The notes below the pieces were generated by a model, which was not told the origin of the DNA, ran no database searches, and worked only from the letters and a program-made list of their open reading frames with translations. A stretch of DNA of 64,000 nt from Neobacillus sp. FSL H8-0543 (GTDB taxonomy: Bacteria; Bacillota; Bacilli; Bacillales; Cytobacillaceae): the NCBI RefSeq assembly GCF_038592905.1, contig NZ_CP151943.1, positions 3,546,501 to 3,610,500 on the forward strand. The letters run 5' to 3'. The translations under genes were made by a program, and so were the position numbers. Shown in pieces: positions 41,956-51,287 of the stretch; the stretch's first letter is position 1; each line of letters begins with the position of its first letter.

Positions 41956-42717
41956 TTATTCTCCGCCAGTAACACCGATTGCTTCGCCAGTAATCGCTGC
42001 TGCACCGTCTGAAGCTAAGAATAGAGCTGTTGCAGCAATTTCTGAAGGTTCAAGTAAACGTCCTAACCATTGGTTTCCAAGGATATGTGTTTTCAATGCT
42101 TCTTCTACTGTAGATCCATCTTTTTCTGCAAGTACTGGTAATTGTTTTTCAATTAGTTGTGTACGAGTTGGTCCAGGTAAAATTGAATTAGCTGTAATAC
42201 CGTATTCGGCATTTTCCATTGCAACTACATTTGTAAATCCAATTTGTCCGTATTTTGCTGCAACATATGCAGATTTATATTTATCAGGTCTTCTACCGTG
42301 TCCTGAAGAAATTGTTATAATACGACCATATTTTTGCTTCTTCATTGCAGGAAGTACATGTTTCGTTGCTAAGAATGTCCCTTTTAAAATAACATCCACC
42401 ACTAGATCCCATTTTTCTTCTGGGAATTCATCAGTAGGTGAAATAAACTGAAGACCTGCATTGTTTACTAGTACGTCTACTGTTCCACGGTCTGCGATAA
42501 CCTGTTCAACTGCTGTTTTCATACTTTCTTCAATTGCTACGTTTACTTTGTATCCTTTTGCATTTCCTAATTTTTCAGCTGCACCATTTGCAGCTTCTTC
42601 ATTTAAATCAAAGATTGCAACAAAATCACCATTTTTTACAAATTCCTCTGCTATAGCATAGCCAATTCCTTGAGCTGCACCTGTTACGATTACTGTACGT
42701 TCTTTTTGAGTTGTCAT
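41956..42717 (-). CDS. 3-hydroxybutyrate dehydrogenase-like short-chain dehydrogenase
   Basis: 253-residue SDR. Cofactor motif TGAAQGIG (about 12-19), NNAG, catalytic Ser in ISSGHG and YxxxK in SAYVAAKYG. The HGRRPDKYKSAYVAAKYG segment and the C-terminal IGVTGGE resemble D-3-hydroxybutyrate dehydrogenases (B. subtilis YxjF type), which convert 3-hydroxybutyrate to acetoacetate with NAD. AGGGGG precedes the ATG. It follows a GntP-type permease gene on the same strand, as in yxj loci, so the pair probably takes up and oxidises 3-hydroxybutyrate. Confidence 0.87.
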   Translation of the reverse strand: MTTQKERTVIVTGAAQGIGYAIAEEFVKNGDFVAIFDLNEEAANGAAEKLGNAKGYKVNVAIEESMKTAVEQVIADRGTVDVLVNNAGLQFISPTDEFPEEKWDLVVDVILKGTFLATKHVLPAMKKQKYGRIITISSGHGRRPDKYKSAYVAAKYGQIGFTNVVAMENAEYGITANSILPGPTRTQLIEKQLPVLAEKDGSTVEEALKTHILGNQWLGRLLEPSEIAATALFLASDGAAAITGEAIGVTGGE

Positions 42718-42842
42718 GATTATTTCCCCCTACATTTCAATGTTTTATTAAAATACATAATTTAGTCGAAAAATGATTAACTACTTAATTGTGTGGACCT
42801 TTCTCTATTGTTTCACCTCCTTAAATGGAAGTTTTTCAGATA

Positions 42843-44162
42843 TCAATAAATAATTATAGCTGTAATTAATACTGCGATTAGAGCAAGTAAATTAGCACCC
42901 GTTACTGCGATAAATTGATACTTAAAGCCATTTTGATGAGTAAGTCCTGTTAAAGCTAAAAATGTTAATACCGCACCATTATGCGGCATAATGGTAATCA
43001 CTGATGATGCAACCGCTGATACCCTATGGATTACTTCAGGGTTAAGTCCCATATCTAAGTAACTTTGACCGAATGCTTGCATAACAATTCCTAACGCTCC
43101 TGATGCAGAACCTGTTATCCCACCAAAAAGAGCCGAAGCAACGGATAAACTGATAAGCGGATTACCCGGAATATTTAAAATAAAGTCAGAAATATACTTA
43201 AAGCCAGGTGCTAACGTGATAACCACGCCAAAAGCTACGGCTGATGAAGTGAAGAAAACTGGCATAATAGAACCGCTTGCGCCTTCATTAATCACTGCTT
43301 TTTGGCTTGGGATATATTTTTTAAATAAAATAGCTGAGACAATAACAGCAGCAGCTAATCCGATTACAATAATATTAGGTACTTTTAAAACACTGCCAAC
43401 GAGGATAATAGCAATCAAAAGTACGATGGGAGTAACACTTAAGAAAAAGGAGGGGATTTCCTCTTTTAATTCTTCATTCGAATCTTTCACATTAAAATCA
43501 GCAAATGTTTCTCCTCTTGCTATACTTTTATTTAATGCAAATTTCATATACCATAAACCAAAGGAAGCTGCTACAACCGCTCCAATAATCCCTAAGAGTG
43601 GTGCCGCCGTAAGGGTTGTACCAAGATAAGCCGTTGGAACAACATTTTGAATAGATGGTGTAGCAGGTAACATCGTCATCGTAAACGTACCTAAACCGAC
43701 CTGAACAGGAATTGTTACTAAATTCCATGCAATATTTAATTGTTTAAATAATGGTTTTGCAAGCGGAATAAGTACAAATATAACAACAAATAAACTAACT
43801 CCTCCGTATGTTAAAATAGCCGTAATTATGAGTAGTGCAACTAATACCGAAAAAGGATTTTTTGTACCTGTTTTTTCAAGAATTTTTTGTGCAATAGATT
43901 GGGCGGCTCCACTCTTATCGATATATTTAGCTAAAATTGCTCCTAAAAGAAAGACAACAAAGAAGTTTATAATAAATCCTGTTAAACCCGTCATATAGGA
44001 ATTCTCTTTTCCAATTAAGGAAGTGAAAAAGTCTAGCTGGTTTGTTATGATCACGATAATCGATGCAATTGGAGCAACAATCAAAATACTAAAGCCTTTC
44101 ATTGCTCCATATATGACTACTATTATTCCAAGTAATATTCCAAAAACTTGAATGATATCCAT
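42843..44162 (-). CDS. GntP-family permease, probable hydroxybutyrate transporter
   Basis: 439 residues with about 12-13 transmembrane helices; GntP hallmarks such as LTYGGVSLFVVIFVLIPLAK and MLPATPSIQNVVPTAYLGT-like sequence are present (the latter given in part). It is close in kind to B. subtilis YxjC, next to the hydroxybutyrate dehydrogenase gene. GAGGGGAAG precedes the ATG. The 125-base gap to the dehydrogenase has a GGAGGTG-like site but no strong terminator, so co-transcription is likely. A LysR gene 1.9 kb upstream, now cut off by an IS, may be the former regulator. Confidence 0.87.
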   Translation of the reverse strand: MDIIQVFGILLGIIVVIYGAMKGFSILIVAPIASIIVIITNQLDFFTSLIGKENSYMTGLTGFIINFFVVFLLGAILAKYIDKSGAAQSIAQKILEKTGTKNPFSVLVALLIITAILTYGGVSLFVVIFVLIPLAKPLFKQLNIAWNLVTIPVQVGLGTFTMTMLPATPSIQNVVPTAYLGTTLTAAPLLGIIGAVVAASFGLWYMKFALNKSIARGETFADFNVKDSNEELKEEIPSFFLSVTPIVLLIAIILVGSVLKVPNIIVIGLAAAVIVSAILFKKYIPSQKAVINEGASGSIMPVFFTSSAVAFGVVITLAPGFKYISDFILNIPGNPLISLSVASALFGGITGSASGALGIVMQAFGQSYLDMGLNPEVIHRVSAVASSVITIMPHNGAVLTFLALTGLTHQNGFKYQFIAVTGANLLALIAVLITAIIIY

Positions 44163-44632
44163 AATTATCTTCCCCTCATTATTTTTACTTTATATGTTAG
44201 TGTTTCCTATATTTTACCTTTTATTTATCTCTATTTCATATATCTCAAAATCGAGATATATGGATAAAAAAAACTAATTAAATGCAAATTCCTTCTTTAT
44301 AATCGGTTTCTACTAGCATAATCTTCCAAAAATAAAATCCACTATAGTCATAAAAGCAATAAATGTTAATGATATCTCCATTGGCTTTGTTATCTGTACT
44401 GTATTGATCCCCCTTAAATATTTAATAAAATGTTTTTCCCTAACGGTTCCAATAAAGTATGTCACAAAATATTCACATTTAGAAATACTAATAAAGTTAT
44501 GGTATCTATACCTGTTAGGTTATAAATTGATGAATAATACCTTCATACTCATTGAAGCTACTAACACATCGCTGTTTCTATTGGAAATTGAGGATATATT
44601 GAACTACCCCCACTTAATTTTCTAAAGAAAAT

Positions 44633-44800
44633 TTGAAGGGAGAGATTCCTAAGAACACCAACCTATCGGTTGATTATGATTAGGCGATCCCCGCAGTTCC
44701 TGCGGTTAGAAGTCTAGTTGCTTCATTTTTAAGATTTAATCCTGCATTAATATCCCTTTGATGATGGGAATGGCACTTCGGACAATCCCATTCACGCAAT
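44633..44800 (-). ncRNA. Candidate omega RNA of TnpB (right-end RNA)
   Basis: In IS200/IS605 elements the guide RNA overlaps the 3' end of tnpB and runs through the right end into flanking DNA. Here the minus-strand region after the stop contains hairpins (CCGCAGGAACTGCGG inside the last codons; AACCGATAGGTT just after). The guide would be the bases next to the TCAA end, reading ATTTTCTTTAGAAAATTAAG (plus 44632-44613). The 5' limit is arbitrary. Confidence 0.4.
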
Positions 44801-45864
44801 CCGAGATTTTTAAGGTCTTTGTTTTTATAGCCACAACAAGAACAAAGTTGACTGGAAGGGAAGTTTGTAGCTACGGTCACGACTTGCTTGCCATACCAAT
44901 TCGCCTTGTATTCAATCATTGTTTTGAATTGTGACCAAGATACTTCACTGATTGCTTTTGCAAGATTATGATTCTTTATCATATTAGATACCGACAAGTT
45001 TTCCATACCAATGATGTCGTGGTTTTTGACAATATCGGTTGAAATCTTGTCTAAGTAATCTTTTCTTGCATTTGCTATCTTTTCATGGATACGTGCTACT
45101 TTAACCTTTGCTTTGTACCAGTTCGCACCGCCTGGGGTTCGTCTACTCATGATTCGCTGTGCTATTATTAATTTTGTTTCTAAGGTACGTAGGAACTTTG
45201 GATTGGGGTAGATTTTGCCATCCGAAAGAGTAGCAAAGTCCTTTACGCCCATATCTATACCAATAGCCGATTGGGTTTTAGGTAATTCTGTCACCTCTGT
45301 TTCAGTTGCTATAGAAACAAAATATTTGCCTGACGGATTCCGCCTTATGATAGCACTCATGACGCGCCCTTTTACTTCACGACTTTTCGCAAAACGAACA
45401 AGACCAATTTTCGGTAATTTTATTTTATTTTCAAAGACTGTGATATTTCCGTTTGTATGCTTGGTTGTATAAGATTGGATGGGGTTCTTTTTAGACTTAA
45501 ATCGAGGTTGTTTGTTTTGTTTTTTGTAGTAGCGAGAATAAGAATCAGCTAAGTTTTCAACAGATTTTTGCAAAGCAATGCTATCTACTTCCTTTAAAAA
45601 AGAATACTGCTTCTTTAATTCGGGAAGTGATTTAACGGTATCGAATTTATTTAAGCATTTTCCTTTCCAGTTGTTTGCTGAAAGTTGACCGTTTTGGACC
45701 ATTTCTTCAACGATAGACCAATAGGCATCCTTTTCTTTTTGTTTACCTAAAAAGAAGTTGAAAACAAACCTTGAACAGCCAATTGTCTTATTAATGAGTT
45801 CTATCTGATTTTTATTTGGGTATATCCTAAATTTAAAGGCTTTATATCTTAACACAAATTTCAC
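44680..45864 (-). CDS. tnpB: RNA-guided endonuclease TnpB (IS605 OrfB)
   Basis: 394 residues. RuvC-like acidic triad: Asp204 ([11 protein letters not shown]), Glu288 (GMENLS) and Asp371 (RDINAGLN). The zinc ribbon has C341xxC344 and C361xxC364 ([14 protein letters not shown]). The N-terminal helix-turn-helix/WED part starts [20 protein letters not shown]. All catalytic parts are intact, so it is probably an active guide-directed nuclease. GTG at 45864 or 45855 may start translation. No transposase TnpA is nearby, so the element depends on one elsewhere or no longer moves. Confidence 0.93.
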   Translation of the reverse strand: MKFVLRYKAFKFRIYPNKNQIELINKTIGCSRFVFNFFLGKQKEKDAYWSIVEEMVQNGQLSANNWKGKCLNKFDTVKSLPELKKQYSFLKEVDSIALQKSVENLADSYSRYYKKQNKQPRFKSKKNPIQSYTTKHTNGNITVFENKIKLPKIGLVRFAKSREVKGRVMSAIIRRNPSGKYFVSIATETEVTELPKTQSAIGIDMGVKDFATLSDGKIYPNPKFLRTLETKLIIAQRIMSRRTPGGANWYKAKVKVARIHEKIANARKDYLDKISTDIVKNHDIIGMENLSVSNMIKNHNLAKAISEVSWSQFKTMIEYKANWYGKQVVTVATNFPSSQLCSCCGYKNKDLKNLGLREWDCPKCHSHHQRDINAGLNLKNEATRLLTAGTAGIA

Positions 45865-46028
45865 CTCACCTCAAGAAGGAACATTTGTTCTTATTTTATC
45901 ATAGTGAGGGAGTTTTGGCTAGCGCCAACCGACATTCATCTCCCGCCTACTCATTGGTCTACGCCCTTCTCATACCTTGAGGAGGGAGTCTTCTGCCGGG
46001 AAATGATAAATTAATACGAGGAGGTTTT

Positions 46029-46946
46029 ATGATGTTGAAAGATCTATCTGGAAAATATTTAAAGTCAATTGCTGAATACGGGAATTTCTCACATGCCGCA
46101 AAGGCCCTTTATATATCACAGCCATACCTTAGCAAATATATTAAGAATTTGGAGGATGAACTAGGAATTGAGTTAGTAAACCGGAGAGTAAATCCTTTAA
46201 CGTTAACATATGCAGGGGAACGATATTTATCTTATATGAATGAAATAGAACAGACATATAAAAAATTGCATCATGAAATTGAGTCAATCTCAAATATGGA
46301 AAAAGGGCAGCTAAAGCTTGGTATAAACCCAATATTAGGTTCTCATACCCTCTATAATATTTTACCTGAATTCATCTTGAATTACCCTGGGATTGAAATT
46401 GAACTGGTTGAGGAATCTGCGAATGATATGGAATCTCTGCTTTTAGAGGGGAAAATTGATATATGTTTAAACATGCTTCCTATATTTAATCAAGAAATTG
46501 TCTATGAAATCCTTTATGAAGAAAAACTGTATCTTGTTATTTCCCCTAATCATAAGCATTATAATCCTGATCAGAAACCAATTGCCCATATTCCATTTAA
46601 TCCTCATCTTCTGGACGGAGAAAAATTCATTTTACTAAAAAAAGGGCTTGGTTTAAGAAGACTCACAGATGAGATATTTAAAGAATACTCCATTAATCCT
46701 AATATTGTAATCGAAACGCAGAATATCGAAAGTGCATTCCGATTAGCAAATAGAGGCGTTGGTTTAACCATTATACCAGAGAGTTTGGTTACTCGAGATA
46801 ATATAATTACTGATTCTATTTACTACACTTTAGGAAACCCGGTTTATAAAAATCATGTAGTGGTCAGTTATAAAAAAGGGGAATCCTTGTCTGCTCCCGC
46901 TCTTACATTCCTGAGTATAGCAAAAGAAAAGTATAAGCAATTTTAA
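46029..46946 (+). CDS. LysR-family transcriptional regulator
   Basis: 305 residues. HTH at residues 5-65 (LKSIAEYGNFSHAAKALYIS; QPYLSKYIKNLEDELGI), then a full effector domain (GQLKLGINPILGSHTLYNIL; GVGLTIIPESLV). GAGGAGG lies 4 bases before the first ATG and 7 before the second (46032). Only about 20 bases separate the start from the inferred edge of the TnpB element, so its own promoter has probably been displaced. It may once have been divergent to, and a regulator of, the permease/hydroxybutyrate dehydrogenase operon. Confidence 0.9.
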   Translation: MMLKDLSGKYLKSIAEYGNFSHAAKALYISQPYLSKYIKNLEDELGIELVNRRVNPLTLTYAGERYLSYMNEIEQTYKKLHHEIESISNMEKGQLKLGINPILGSHTLYNILPEFILNYPGIEIELVEESANDMESLLLEGKIDICLNMLPIFNQEIVYEILYEEKLYLVISPNHKHYNPDQKPIAHIPFNPHLLDGEKFILLKKGLGLRRLTDEIFKEYSINPNIVIETQNIESAFRLANRGVGLTIIPESLVTRDNIITDSIYYTLGNPVYKNHVVVSYKKGESLSAPALTFLSIAKEKYKQF

Positions 46947-46952
46947 AAAAAT

Positions 46953-47003
46953 GGTGCCTGACCCCCGATGCGGTAACGCTTTGCCGCAATGGGGGTCAGG
47001 CAC
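46953..47003. repeat. Family-A palindrome, copy 5
   Basis: GGTGCCTGACCCCC and GGGGGTCAGGCACAC with centre GATGCGGTAACGCTTTGCCGC in part. It begins 7 bases after the LysR stop and can act as its terminator. Confidence 0.85.
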
Positions 47004-47024
47004 ACTGGCATGGATTGTTAATAA

Positions 47025-47066
47025 AAAGGGGTACCCAATGAGTAAAATTCCACTTGGGTACCCCTT
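47025..47066 (-). terminator. Terminator of the ABC-F gene
   Basis: AAGGGGTACCCAA and TTGGGTACCCCTT arms. On the minus strand a TTTTTATT tract follows. It ends 10 bases past the stop codon. Confidence 0.85.
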
Positions 47067-47075
47067 AATCTTTAT

Positions 47076-48629
47076 TTAAAACACTTTCGTAGTCCAATCC
47101 TCACAATTCCAAATATCAGTCGCAATTTCACGATAGAATTCAGGTTCGTGGGATACCATCAAGATACTTCCGCGATATGCCTTTAAAGCACGCTTCAATT
47201 CTTCTTTTGCGTCCACATCCAAGTGATTGGTAGGTTCGTCTAAAATTAATAGGTTTGTTTGTGTGTTTAAAATTTTGCACAAACGAACTTTGGCTTTTTC
47301 ACCACCGGAAAGAACTTCGATTTTACTTTCAATATGTTTCGCCGTTAATCCGCATTTTGCAAGAGCAGCACGGACTTCAGCTTGATTCATACTTGGGAAC
47401 TCGCTCCATATCTCTTCAATACAAGTGTTGTAGTTGGACTGCTTAACTTCCTGCTCGAAGTAACCGACGTATTGATACTCACCGCGTTCCACTTTACCAG
47501 AAATCGGATTAATCAACCCAAGAATACTTTTTAGAAGAGTAGACTTACCAATACCATTTGCACCAACGAATGCAATTTTTTGTCCGCGTTCCATTTTCAA
47601 ATTCAGAGGGCGTGAAAGTGGTTCATTGTAACCAATAACTAGATCTTCTGTCTCGAAAATCCAACGACTAGCTGCACGAGCTTCTTTGAAGTTAAACTCT
47701 GGTTTTGGCTTCTCTCTCCCCAATTCAATAACTTCCATTTTGTCGAGCTTCTTCTGACGAGACATCGCCATATTCCGAGTCGCAACACTTGCCTTGTTAC
47801 GAGCAACGAAATCCTTCAAATTCGCAATTTCTTGTTGTTGACGCTTGTAAGCAGACTCTAGCTGTTGCTTCTTCATTTCATGTATGTTTAAGAAGTTATC
47901 ATAGTCACCCACATAGCGATTCAATTCTTGGTTTTCCATGTGATAGATCAAGTTAACAACATTGTTCAAGAATGGAATATCATGTGAAATCAAGATAAAT
48001 GCATTCTCATATTCCTGTAAATAGCGCTTCAACCATTCGATATGCTGTTCATCCAGATAGTTCGTAGGCTCGTCCAGTAATAGGATTTCAGGCTTTTCCA
48101 GCAAAAGCTTAGCTAGTAAAACTTTCGTACGTTGCCCACCGCTGAGGTCATCTACATCTCGATCGAGTCCAACTTCGTCTAATCCTAGACCACGAGCAAC
48201 TTCCTCAACTTTTGAATTAATTTGATAGAAATCATTACTATCTAACGTTTCTTGCAGCTCTCCAACTTCTGCAAGTAAGGCATCGATATCAGCACCTTCA
48301 TCTCCCATTTTTGCATAAAGTTCATTGATCTCTGATTCAGCATCAAAAAGATATTGAAAAGCAGTGCTCAAAGCTTCACGCATCGTAGTGCCTTTTTGAA
48401 GTACAGCATGCTGATCTAAATATCCAACACGAACTTTTCGTGACCACTCAACTTTTCCCTCGTCGGGTTGCAACTTCCCAGTAACAATATTCATGAAAGT
48501 AGACTTACCCTCACCATTTGCCCCAACTAGTCCAACGTGCTCTCCTTTTAAAAGTCGAAAAGACACATTATTAAAAATCGCACGATCACCGAAACCGTGA
48601 CTTAAATTTTGTACGTTTAATACGCTCAT
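47076..48629 (-). CDS. yfmM: ABC-F family ATPase (YfmM-like)
   Basis: 517 residues with two ABC domains in tandem and no membrane part. First: Walker A GANGEGKST, signature LSGGQRTK, Walker B ILLLDEPTNYLD. Then a linker of charged helices (KQQQEIANLKDFVARNKASV). Second: GANGIGKST, LSGGEKAK, LLILDEPTNHLD. The sequence closely follows B. subtilis YfmM (about the same length). ABC-F proteins act on the ribosome, usually to rescue or tune stalled translation, and some give antibiotic resistance; this group has no assigned drug that I know. AGGGG precedes the ATG. Confidence 0.92.
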   Translation of the reverse strand: MSVLNVQNLSHGFGDRAIFNNVSFRLLKGEHVGLVGANGEGKSTFMNIVTGKLQPDEGKVEWSRKVRVGYLDQHAVLQKGTTMREALSTAFQYLFDAESEINELYAKMGDEGADIDALLAEVGELQETLDSNDFYQINSKVEEVARGLGLDEVGLDRDVDDLSGGQRTKVLLAKLLLEKPEILLLDEPTNYLDEQHIEWLKRYLQEYENAFILISHDIPFLNNVVNLIYHMENQELNRYVGDYDNFLNIHEMKKQQLESAYKRQQQEIANLKDFVARNKASVATRNMAMSRQKKLDKMEVIELGREKPKPEFNFKEARAASRWIFETEDLVIGYNEPLSRPLNLKMERGQKIAFVGANGIGKSTLLKSILGLINPISGKVERGEYQYVGYFEQEVKQSNYNTCIEEIWSEFPSMNQAEVRAALAKCGLTAKHIESKIEVLSGGEKAKVRLCKILNTQTNLLILDEPTNHLDVDAKEELKRALKAYRGSILMVSHEPEFYREIATDIWNCEDWTTKVF

Positions 48630-48903
48630 TTTTTTAACCCCTTATCTAATATCGCATGTGGATATTTTACTAGATTTTGGCTGCATTTTCTATCTTGAAG
48701 TTATATTTTGTGAAAAATGTATTCAATTTTTGGGGCGGCTATATTGAAGTCTTCCCTTTTTAATTAAATTAGATTATTGATTTGGGTGTATTACAATAGG
48801 ATAAAAGTCTATTATACAACCGAACCTGGAGGCAAGAAATGAGTTATTTCTATGTGGGAATAACTATACAAAAAATGTGAAAATTGGTTGAATTTTAAAC
48901 GAT

Positions 48904-49180
48904 GGCTATGTAAAAGGTTATTGTTGATTTTATTCATTTAATAGACGGAGAAATTCCGCGTATTTGGTAAAAAGCATTAAAAATAGCCTAAATAGACGGA
49001 GAGATTCCGCCTATTTATATAAAAACCATAAAAATGGGGGATTTTTCCTAGCATAACCGGAAAAACTCCCCTTATATTCCACGAAACGGGCTCCAATATT
49101 GCAAATAACCGGAAAATCTCCACTTATTTCACTTTCGCTGGTTACTGAAGCGCAAATCAACAGACTTATTTAACACTGCC
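48904..49180. mobile_element. Second MITE-like element, related to 2557-3059
   Basis: Imperfect terminal inverted repeats (GGCTATGTAAAA at 48904-48915 and TTTAACACTGCC at 49169-49180, 9 of 12 pairs). Inside are four to five modules of the form A-TAGACGGAGAAATTCCGC or ACCGGAAAAACTCC, alternately matching the modules of the first element. 20 bases are identical to it. The rest of 48630-49423 holds no gene. Confidence 0.5.
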
Positions 49181-49453
49181 TAAACTATAAATATTTTAAA
49201 ACAAGTGTAAACTCATTGAATGAACTGCGTCCTTATTAGGTATTGCCATTTCCAATTTGTTTGGAGCCTTAATGTTAGCATTTGCCTTGAAGGATATAGA
49301 TTTAATAGTGCTATTACTATTTGTTTATACCTATCTGTTTATCCTTGTATATAGCACTTATTACCGTTTCAAGTAAGATAAAGAGATGTAATAGTATCAT
49401 GTACTCTAGGAAATCAGTTCTTTTTGAAAGGAGGTGATAACTTTGGCACACGA

Positions 49454-49627
49454 GTGAAAAAGTTAATACCAGGATTAGGCACTCTAGGTAAGATACAACC
49501 CGATGAGGTTAGTTTTCAGATAGAGCACCAAGCTGACTCTACTGCAGGTACACTACCTGAGTTAGTAGCAGACTTTAATGAGCTATTAGCTAAGCTTCAA
49601 GCAGCAGGTATTATGAAACAACAATAG
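49454..49627 (+). CDS. Small protein or remnant resembling phage head-fibre-like C-terminus
   Basis: 57 codons from a GTG (VKKLIPGLGTLGKIQPDEVS; TLPELVADFNELLAKLQAAG). The ending has the look of small phage structural or decoration proteins. A perfect AAAGGAGGTGATAA site upstream is followed by TTG-GCA-CAC-GAG-TGA in another frame, so the true start may have been lost through a one-base shift. Uncertain. Confidence 0.4.
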   Translation: MKKLIPGLGTLGKIQPDEVSFQIEHQADSTAGTLPELVADFNELLAKLQAAGIMKQQ

Positions 49628-49666
49628 ACCATAACCAGATCAAGGGCATAGCCCTTGGCCAAGAAT

Positions 49667-49707
49667 AGTGACAGGGACCATCCAAATATATGGAAGGTGC
49701 CTTTCAT
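49667..49707. repeat. Family-B palindrome, copy 5
   Basis: AGTGACAGGGACCATCC and GGAAGGTGCCTTTCATT; the outer pairs are decaying. Confidence 0.7.
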
Positions 49708-49745
49708 TTCTTCTATCCAGAAATTAAGAAAGTACTTAATATTGT

Positions 49746-49780
49746 GTTGACCCCCAATGTATTCAAGTAGTTTGCAGGGG
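49746..49780. repeat. Family-A palindrome, partial
   Basis: GTTGACCCCCAATG, then TTTGCAGGGG, without the outer GTGCCT/AGGCAC parts. Confidence 0.5.
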
Positions 49781-49819
49781 AATAAACAGAAATAATTTTC
49801 AAAAAAATCAAAATATTTA

Positions 49820-49882
49820 TTTACAATTAATTATGCATACTTTATACTCTTACTTAACAGAGTTAATTAATTAATTCTGTTA
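49820..49882 (+). promoter_or_regulatory. Promoter and ROK-type operator of the ROK regulator gene
   Basis: TTTACA at 49820, 17-bp spacer, TATACT at 49843. Seven bases further lies a 28-bp palindrome (49855-49882): TAACAGA and TCTGTTA arms extended by TTAATTAATTAA, with a single mismatched pair. The dyad covers the transcription start, so binding would block the promoter; this is what an autorepressing ROK protein would do. Confidence 0.7.
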
Positions 49883-49910
49883 TTAAAAACTAATTAATAG
49901 GTGTGTTTTT

Positions 49911-51128
49911 ATGAAAACTTTATTAAATAAAAAGAAAGGGACAAATTTTGAAGATGTACAAGAGATGAATCAGTCCCTACTCTTAAAACTACTGAAAAAA
50001 AATGAAATATGTACAAGAGCTGAACTTGCCAAAGAAACTGGGTTAACACAAGCATCCATTACTAAAATTATTTCGCATCTCATTAATCTAGGTGTTGTTC
50101 GGGAAGTTGGAATGGTGGAAGGGCTAAAAGGTAGAAGATCTATTGCTTTATCCCTAAATAGTAAGTTGTATAAAGTAATTGGGATTAAGTTAACAAGAGA
50201 GTCGTTTTCGATTGGGTTGTATGACATCTCTGGAATTGAATATAAAGTTCATACAGAGCCAATATTAGCGATGACAAATCCCACTACTATTTTGAAACGA
50301 ATGAAGTCAATTGTAAGTGATTTTACAAAAGTAGAAGAAGATATCGTTGCAATAGGTATTGCAATCCCTGGTCCATTCTTGAAAAATAATGAAAAAATAG
50401 CTCTTATTACACAATTTCCAGGCTGGGAGAGTATTAATTTTCGAGATGAATTTCATAAGGAATTTAATGTTCCTGTATTTATGGAACATGATGCTAATGC
50501 GGCGGCATTGTCTGAGTGGTGGTTTAACAACGAAAAACTTGAAAATAACGTCATGGTGTATTTGTTAGTGAATGATGGTGTAGGAGCAGGAATAATAGAA
50601 GATGGGCATTTATTTGTAGGCAGTCAAGGAATTGCAGGTGAGATTGGTCATATGACTATCGACTTTAATGGGAGAAAGTGTAGCTGTGGGAATTATGGCT
50701 GCTTAGAATGTTATTGCTCTACATTTGCCCTTTTAAATGATACTATCCAAGACTTATGTAATTTTGAAAAAAGCATTTTGAATCAAACAGACAATATAAC
50801 AGTTAGCGATATTTTTAAAGCTATGGATCAAGGTGATCCATTGGCTATAAAGATGATTGAACAAATCGGGGCATATTTGGGTTATGGAATAGTGAATATA
50901 GTTAACGTTTATAATCCAGACTTAATCGTTATCAGTGGCGTAATGGCTCGTGGAGGCGAGATCCTCTTATCTAAAATTCTTGAAACTATTAAGCCGAGAT
51001 TAGTATCTAGTCTTTATGAAAATGTAGAAATTAAATTAAGCGAATTTACCAATGATCCAATTCTTTACGGGGCAGCTGCTATAGCAACCGATAATTTCTT
51101 GAAAAATCCAGCCATCTTTTTACGCTAA
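49911..51128 (+). CDS. ROK-family transcriptional repressor (NagC/XylR type)
   Basis: 405 residues. Winged HTH at about 15-75 (EICTRAELAKETGLTQASIT; GVVREVGMVEGLKGRRSIAL). The ROK sugar-kinase-like fold follows, with the zinc signature GHMTIDFNGRKCSCGNYGCL, HDANAAALSEWW and a GAGIIEDGHL loop. In this class the sugar pocket senses a ligand and no kinase activity is expected. It is followed on the same strand by the phosphorylase-ECF-kinase-hydrolase operon, which it probably controls, though I found no second copy of its palindrome there. The inducer would be a sugar or sugar phosphate derived from the imported compound. Confidence 0.9.
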   Translation: MKTLLNKKKGTNFEDVQEMNQSLLLKLLKKNEICTRAELAKETGLTQASITKIISHLINLGVVREVGMVEGLKGRRSIALSLNSKLYKVIGIKLTRESFSIGLYDISGIEYKVHTEPILAMTNPTTILKRMKSIVSDFTKVEEDIVAIGIAIPGPFLKNNEKIALITQFPGWESINFRDEFHKEFNVPVFMEHDANAAALSEWWFNNEKLENNVMVYLLVNDGVGAGIIEDGHLFVGSQGIAGEIGHMTIDFNGRKCSCGNYGCLECYCSTFALLNDTIQDLCNFEKSILNQTDNITVSDIFKAMDQGDPLAIKMIEQIGAYLGYGIVNIVNVYNPDLIVISGVMARGGEILLSKILETIKPRLVSSLYENVEIKLSEFTNDPILYGAAAIATDNFLKNPAIFLR

Positions 51129-51287
51129 TCCATACGTTGAGGGATTACCATGAAAGGTGATTAAATAAATTAAAGTTCTCAAAGCAATTAGCAATCTTGG
51201 GAAAGATATTAACTTACTTCTTCAATTTTTTTTTGATAAATGAAGAGGTCAATGTGTTATTACAACAAAAGATTTTGGCATACTGAT

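Larger units (their letters stand above)
44633..46005 (-). mobile_element. IS605/IS1341-type element carrying only tnpB
   Basis: TnpB with flanking non-coding ends and no tnpA. The right end on the minus strand terminates in ..CTCCCTTCAA (plus 44633-44642), matching the TCAA-type cleavage end of IS608-like elements. The left end is placed at about 46005, next to TTTAT on the minus strand as candidate target motif; this edge is inferred. There is no target duplication, as expected. It separates the LysR gene at 46029 from the permease operon. Confidence 0.75.

Noticed and set aside
41798..42451. 217-codon plus-strand frame antisense to the hydroxybutyrate dehydrogenase
   Set aside because: Runs through a family-B palindrome and is the reverse of a clear SDR gene.
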